Under the pieces are notes generated by a model. That model saw nothing but the letters and a program-made list of their open reading frames with translations. It was not told the DNA's origin and made no database searches. From contig NZ_JANADO010000001.1 in NCBI RefSeq assembly GCF_024199845.1, forward strand, positions 2,604,001-2,668,000: 64,000 bases of DNA. The letters run 5' to 3'. Every line of letters starts with the position of its first letter. Positions within the stretch are counted from its first letter, which is position 1. Shown here piece after piece: positions 60,099 to 64,000 of this stretch. Both the position numbers and the translations under genes were made by a program. This stretch comes from Bradyrhizobium sp. CCGB12 (GTDB lineage Bacteria > Pseudomonadota > Alphaproteobacteria > Rhizobiales > Xanthobacteraceae).

Positions 60099-61199
60099 TC
60101 ACAGTACGACGCCGGACGCCTCGTTTAGCAGGTGCATGTTGTTGAGGTCCATCGCCAAACGCATAGGTGCCCCGTCCTTGGCGCCGGCATTGGGATCGAC
60201 GCGGCCGCAGATCGGCGTGCCCTCGAGCCCGAAATAGACCAGGGTCTCCATCCCCATCGGCTCGGTGACGTCAAGCACGGTCTCGAAAGTTTCGACGCCG
60301 GGCCCGAGATGCGCATGCGACTCGGTGAGATGCTCGGGCCGGATGCCGAGCAGCAGCTGGTCGGTGCGCGGCAGCGCGTTGTAGCGCGCGGCGCGGGCCG
60401 GCGGCAGCGCAAAGGCGATGCGGTCGGTCAGGCGGATCTGGAGCGTGCCGCCGACATCCTCGAGCCGGCACGGGATGAAGTTCATCGCGGGCGAGCCGAT
60501 GAAGCCCGCGACGAAGCGCGTCGCCGGCTTGTGGTAGAGCTCGTTCGGCGTGCCGATCTGCTCGATGCGGCCCTTGTTCATCACCACGACGCGGTCGGCC
60601 AGCGTCATCGCCTCGACCTGATCATGGGTGACATAGACCGTCGTGGTGCGCACTTTCTGGTGCACCTTCTTGATCTCGATCCGCATCTGCACGCGCAGCT
60701 TGGCGTCGAGATTGGACAGCGGCTCGTCGAACAGGAAGACCTTCGGATTGCGCACGATGGCCCGCCCCATCGCGACGCGCTGGCGCTGGCCGCCGGAGAG
60801 CTGCTTCGGCTTGCGGTCGATCAGGTCGGTGATGTCGAGGAGGCGTGCGGCCTCCGTCACCCGGGCCTTGATCTCGGCCTTCGGATAGTGCTTCAGGCGC
60901 AGCCCGAACGACATGTTCTCCGCCACCGTCATGTGCGGATAGAGCGCGTAGTTCTGGAACACCATGGCGATGTCGCGGTCCTTCGGCGGCACGTCGTTGA
61001 CGACGTCGCCGCCGATCATGATGTCGCCGTCGCTGATGTCCTCGAGCCCCGCGATCATGCGCAGTGTCGTCGACTTGCCGCAGCCGGAGGGGCCGACCAG
61101 CACGATGAACTCATGGTCGGCGATATCGAGGTCGATGCCGCGCACGGCTTCGACGTCGTCGTAACGCTTAACTACCTTCCGCAAAGCAACGTCAGCCAT
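60099..61199 (-). CDS. Sugar-type ABC transporter ATP-binding protein
   Basis: A 366-residue ATPase of the MalK/UgpC type. Walker [10 protein letters not shown] is at residues 36-44, the Q-loop and [14 protein letters not shown] signature follow, then [13 protein letters not shown] and [10 protein letters not shown] (H-loop). The C-terminal TOBE-like extension ([20 protein letters not shown]) indicates a carbohydrate transporter with regulatory domain. It partners with the two permeases and the binding protein encoded next to it; the four genes form one operon. The substrate, probably a sugar, polyol or glycerol-3-phosphate-like compound, cannot be named. Confidence 0.93.
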   Translation of the reverse strand: MADVALRKVVKRYDDVEAVRGIDLDIADHEFIVLVGPSGCGKSTTLRMIAGLEDISDGDIMIGGDVVNDVPPKDRDIAMVFQNYALYPHMTVAENMSFGLRLKHYPKAEIKARVTEAARLLDITDLIDRKPKQLSGGQRQRVAMGRAIVRNPKVFLFDEPLSNLDAKLRVQMRIEIKKVHQKVRTTTVYVTHDQVEAMTLADRVVVMNKGRIEQIGTPNELYHKPATRFVAGFIGSPAMNFIPCRLEDVGGTLQIRLTDRIAFALPPARAARYNALPRTDQLLLGIRPEHLTESHAHLGPGVETFETVLDVTEPMGMETLVYFGLEGTPICGRVDPNAGAKDGAPMRLAMDLNNMHLLNEASGVVL

Positions 61200-61205
61200 G
61201 AGACA

Positions 61206-62117
61206 TCAACCCTTTGTCGCACCGGCGGTCAGGCCGGCAATGTAGTAGTCCATCAGGAAGGCGTAGATGATCAGCGGGGGCGCGGCCCCGAGCAGCGCGC
61301 CGGTCATGATCTGCCCCCAGTTGAAGACGTCGCCCTTGATCAGCGTGGTGGTGATGCCGACCGGCAGCACGAGCTGGTCGACCGAGGTCGTGAACACCAG
61401 CGGATAGAGGAACTGCGCCCAGGAGACGGTGAAGGCGAAGATGGTTGCGGCGATCAGCCCGGGCAGCGCGACGGGGATGAAGATCCGCGTCAGGGTCTGG
61501 AGCCAGGAGGCGCCGTCGATGAGGGCGGCCTCGTCGAGCTCCTTCGGAATCGAGGCGAAATAGCCGATCATGATCCAGGTGCAGAACGGCACGGTCAGCG
61601 TCGGGTAGACGAACAGCAACACGTACCATCTGTTGAGCAGCGTGATGCCAGTCAGGTCCTGGATGACCCCGAGCATCTTGAACAGCGGGATGAACAGCAG
61701 GCTGTCCGGGATCAGGTAGGTGAGGAAGACGCCGGTCGCCAGCGTCGCCGAGCCCCAGAACTTCATCCGCGCCAGCGCAAAGGCCGCGGGGATGCTGATC
61801 AGCATCGTGATGATCACGACGACGATCGATACGATCGACGAATTCCAGAAGAAGCGCAGAAACTGGTTCGAGCTCAAGAGCTCGACATAGTTCGACAGCG
61901 TCGGGTGAAACACCCACCACGGGTTGGTCGCCGCCGATATCTCCGCGCTGCTCTTGAGCGAGGTGATCAGCATGTAGATCGGCGGTGTCAGGAAGAAGAT
62001 CGCAAACAGCACCAGGAAGAAATAGGACCAGCGCAGCGCCCAGGTGCGGTCGCGGCTCATGCTGCCGTACTTGACCTTGCGGGAGGGGCCGGCCTTGTCG
62101 ATTGCGAGCGTGCTCAT
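61206..62117 (-). CDS. ABC transporter permease (MalG type)
   Basis: A 303-residue inner-membrane permease with six helices and the EAA loop EAALIDGASWLQTLTRIFIP, the MalG-type cytoplasmic contact with the ATPase. The N-terminal segment before the first helix is polar. It overlaps the neighbouring permease by one base (TGATG) and lies 6 bases before the ATPase gene. It forms the membrane channel with the MalF-type permease. Confidence 0.92.
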   Translation of the reverse strand: MSTLAIDKAGPSRKVKYGSMSRDRTWALRWSYFFLVLFAIFFLTPPIYMLITSLKSSAEISAATNPWWVFHPTLSNYVELLSSNQFLRFFWNSSIVSIVVVIITMLISIPAAFALARMKFWGSATLATGVFLTYLIPDSLLFIPLFKMLGVIQDLTGITLLNRWYVLLFVYPTLTVPFCTWIMIGYFASIPKELDEAALIDGASWLQTLTRIFIPVALPGLIAATIFAFTVSWAQFLYPLVFTTSVDQLVLPVGITTTLIKGDVFNWGQIMTGALLGAAPPLIIYAFLMDYYIAGLTAGATKG

Positions 62118-63055
62118 CAGGCTTCGTTTCCGCGTTTGGTGACATCGCGCAGGATGAAGATCGCCGCGACCGCGAGGATCGGCACCATGAACAGCGAGAC
62201 GCAGGCGCCGAGCGGAATGTCGCTGCTCTGGATGCCGACCTGGAATGCCCAGGTGGCGAACAGATGCGTCGTATCCAGCGGACCGCCCGATGTCAGGATG
62301 CGCACGATGTCGAAATTGGCGAAGGTGACGATCAGCGAGAACAGGGTGGTGATGGCGATGATGTTACGCATCATCGGCAAGGTGACGTACCAGATCCGCT
62401 GCCACCAATTGGCGCCGTCGATCGCCGCAGCCTCGTAGAGCTGATCGGGCACGGATTTCAGCGCGGCCAGGTACATGATCATGAAGAACGGCGCGCCGTA
62501 CCAGACGTTGACGAGGATGACGGAGAACCGCGCCCAGAAGGTGTCGCCGAGCCAGGGGATCGGACCGACGCCGAAGAAGGACAGCGTGTAGTTGAAGGCG
62601 CTGTAGGAAGGGTCGAACAGCCACAGCCAGGCCAGCGTGCTCATCGCCGGCGGGATCACCCAGGGCACCAGCAGCATGCCGCGCCATTTGCGCTGGCCCT
62701 TGGCCGGAATGTTGTGGACGAAATGCGCGACGATGAAGCCTATCAGCGCCTTGAAGATCACAGCGGTGACCGCGAAGATGCAGGACTGCTGCACCACCAT
62801 CCAGAACGTCTCGCGCTTGAACAGGAAGGTGAAGTTGCCGAAGCCGACGAACTTCGTCATCGATTTGTTCAGCGTCGCGAGGTGAACCGAGTAGAGGGCC
62901 GGGTAGAGCACGAGCAGCGCGATCAGGAGGATCAGCGGCAGCGTCAGGAAGAATGCAACCGTCGATTTTCGCCCGAGCGCATTGCGCAGGCTCGATCCTT
63001 TCCGCGCGCCCGCGGCCCGGGCGGCGCGACCTCGCTCAACGACGACATCGGCCAT
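62117..63055 (-). CDS. ABC transporter permease (MalF type)
   Basis: A 312-residue permease with six helices and the EAA loop EAAAIDGANWWQRIWYVTLP. The N-terminal cytoplasmic tail (MADVVVERGRAARAAGARKG) is basic. Its stop overlaps the start of the next permease by one base. It heads the permease pair after the binding-protein gene, from which it is separated by about 150 bases with a stable hairpin, as in the malE-malF intergenic region of E. coli. Confidence 0.92.
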   Translation of the reverse strand: MADVVVERGRAARAAGARKGSSLRNALGRKSTVAFFLTLPLILLIALLVLYPALYSVHLATLNKSMTKFVGFGNFTFLFKRETFWMVVQQSCIFAVTAVIFKALIGFIVAHFVHNIPAKGQRKWRGMLLVPWVIPPAMSTLAWLWLFDPSYSAFNYTLSFFGVGPIPWLGDTFWARFSVILVNVWYGAPFFMIMYLAALKSVPDQLYEAAAIDGANWWQRIWYVTLPMMRNIIAITTLFSLIVTFANFDIVRILTSGGPLDTTHLFATWAFQVGIQSSDIPLGACVSLFMVPILAVAAIFILRDVTKRGNEA

Positions 63056-63162
63056 GTCAGCTTCCTTGAATCAGCTCTGTCAGTTTCTTTGCAAACTGTC
63101 CAACGGTGAAGCCGGCCTTCTCGGTCGGCTTCCCGGTCATGCGGATCGGATGACGGGACGCG

Positions 63163-63191
63163 GGCGGCTCACGCGCGTGGCGCGAACCGCC
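63163..63191 (-). terminator. Stable hairpin between binding-protein and permease genes
   Basis: On the minus strand GGCGGTTCGCGC and GCGTGAGCCGCC form a 12-bp stem with two wobbles and a CACGC loop. There is no T-run, so it is more likely an mRNA processing or stabilising element that raises the binding-protein level relative to the permeases. Confidence 0.5.
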
Positions 63192-63207
63192 CTGTCACAC
63201 CCCGGGG

Positions 63208-64000
63208 CTAGCTCCGCATGAAGCCTTCGCACTCGCCCTCGGCCCAGGCGAGCGCCTGATCCATCGTCTCGCCGCGCGCAAAACGCAGCGCCATCTTGGT
63301 CAGCGTCGCCTGGAAGTAGATCTGTTGCGCGATCTTGGGCGGCGCGGGCGACGCCGCGATCGACAGCGTCTGATGCTTGTAGGGGTCCGGATAGTGGAAG
63401 AGCGTTCCCTTCGGCGGGCCTTCCTCCTCCCATGTCTTGAACTTGGTCATGTTCGCGTAGGCCGGAAGGTCGTAGCCGCCGCTCACCGCAACGAATTTCT
63501 CGATCGACGCTGGCGAGGACATGTGAACGAGCAGGCTCTTGGCCGCCTCCTTGTTCTTGCCGAAGCTCCAGACGCCCCAGAAGTAGGGCAGGTACGGCGC
63601 AAACCGCCCCTTGGGACCTGACGGGAAGCCGTGCGTCCAGCACTGTTCGGCGACCTGCGGCGCATCGCGCTTGGCAACGGCCCAGGCGCTCGGCGGATTG
63701 AGGATCATCGCGCCGCGACCGGAGATCAGCCATTTGTTGTTGGAGGCGTCGTCCCAGGACGGTGCATCCGGCGGCAGGAAGGCGATCAGCTTCTTGTAGA
63801 ACTCCATGGCCTGGCGAACCTGGTCGGTCTTCACCGTGATGTCGCCCTTGGCATTGACGAGCTCGGCGCCGAACGACTGGAAGAGCGCGCCGGCGGTGTC
63901 CACGCTGTCGGTTGTTTCGCCGAGGCCGATGCCGAACGCGAAGCCCGCCTTGTGGCAAGCCTCGGCCGCCTTCAGGAAGGTCTCCATGTTCCAGTTGTCG
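63208..64000 (-). CDS. Sugar-type ABC transporter solute-binding protein (N-terminus beyond edge)
   Basis: The C-terminal 264 residues of a family 1 solute-binding protein; the frame continues past the right edge (DNWNMETFL upstream), so the signal peptide and N-terminal lobe are missing. Recognisable are AGFAFGIGLGETTDSVDTAG, ITVKTDQVRQAMEFYKKLIA, WLISGRGAMILNPPSAWAVA and YWG-type hinge segments (LPYFWGVWSFGKNKEAAKSL). It is the periplasmic receptor for the adjacent transporter and the first gene of the minus-strand operon. Low similarity within the family prevents naming the ligand. Confidence 0.85.
   Translation of the reverse strand, partial: DNWNMETFLKAAEACHKAGFAFGIGLGETTDSVDTAGALFQSFGAELVNAKGDITVKTDQVRQAMEFYKKLIAFLPPDAPSWDDASNNKWLISGRGAMILNPPSAWAVAKRDAPQVAEQCWTHGFPSGPKGRFAPYLPYFWGVWSFGKNKEAAKSLLVHMSSPASIEKFVAVSGGYDLPAYANMTKFKTWEEEGPPKGTLFHYPDPYKHQTLSIAASPAPPKIAQQIYFQATLTKMALRFARGETMDQALAWAEGECEGFMRS

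Overview
The window reads as a chromosomal segment of a Bradyrhizobium-type alphaproteobacterium. The evidence is high GC with alphaproteobacterial codon use, an ndvB-ndvD-ndvC cyclic beta-glucan locus of the Bradyrhizobium type, a phosphatidylcholine synthase, NasS/NasT nitrate control, and several scattered palindromic repeats of the kind common in Bradyrhizobium genomes. No insertion sequence, integrase or CRISPR array is visible.

Layout. 1-2.98 kb: accessory strip of short, individually spaced hypothetical genes ending at the 3' end of a tRNA-Lys(UUU), the usual integration side of a genomic island. 3.3-9.7 kb: ndvB (minus), ndvD (minus) and ndvC (plus), then a small membrane protein and an MgtC-like protein. 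9.8-16 kb: a SPOR-like membrane protein, glmU and glmS (UDP-GlcNAc supply) and a DUF502 membrane protein. 16-19.9 kb: small oxidoreductases, a P-loop kinase-like protein and an XRE regulator. 20-26.2 kb: recG, then sdhE-mfd. 26.2-31 kb: a degenerate GGDEF protein, a degenerate acyl-adenylate protein and a family 5 solute-binding protein. 31-37.4 kb: ialB-like gene, hspQ, an AEC transporter, a UbiH-like flavoprotein, pcs-terC and a quinone reductase. 37.4-38.9 kb: an argD-like aminotransferase preceded by an arginine-rich leader ORF and an intrinsic terminator. 39-42.4 kb: a merR-carboxymuconolactone decarboxylase pair bracketed by a duplicated gene junction next to rimO. 42.5-49.7 kb: DUF1330/LysR pair, then nasT-nasS and nirA plus an Fe-S flavoprotein reductase. 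50-54.2 kb: pxpABC (5-oxoproline use), an RraA-family protein and a cupin. 54.2-58.9 kb: secreted and hypothetical proteins and a PheC-like periplasmic protein. 59-64 kb: a sugar-type ABC transporter with a 2-hydroxyacid dehydrogenase, running off the right edge.

How genes work together. NdvB and NdvC carry GH17-type domains and membrane helices and, with NdvD, would make periplasmic beta-(1,3),(1,6)-glucans needed for osmotic adaptation and nodulation. NasS and NasT overlap by four bases and would control the downstream nirA leader; nirA in turn overlaps a reductase that appears to replace the usual flavodoxin domain with a four-cysteine Fe-S domain, suggesting an NADPH-to-NirA electron route. 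PxpA, PxpB and PxpC form the ATP-dependent 5-oxoprolinase.

Most interesting candidates: (1) the Arg-rich leader peptide and terminator before argD, which looks like ribosome-mediated arginine attenuation; (2) the NirA-linked Fe-S/FAD reductase fusion; (3) the duplicated junction around the merR cassette; (4) a probable ATT start codon for ndvC.
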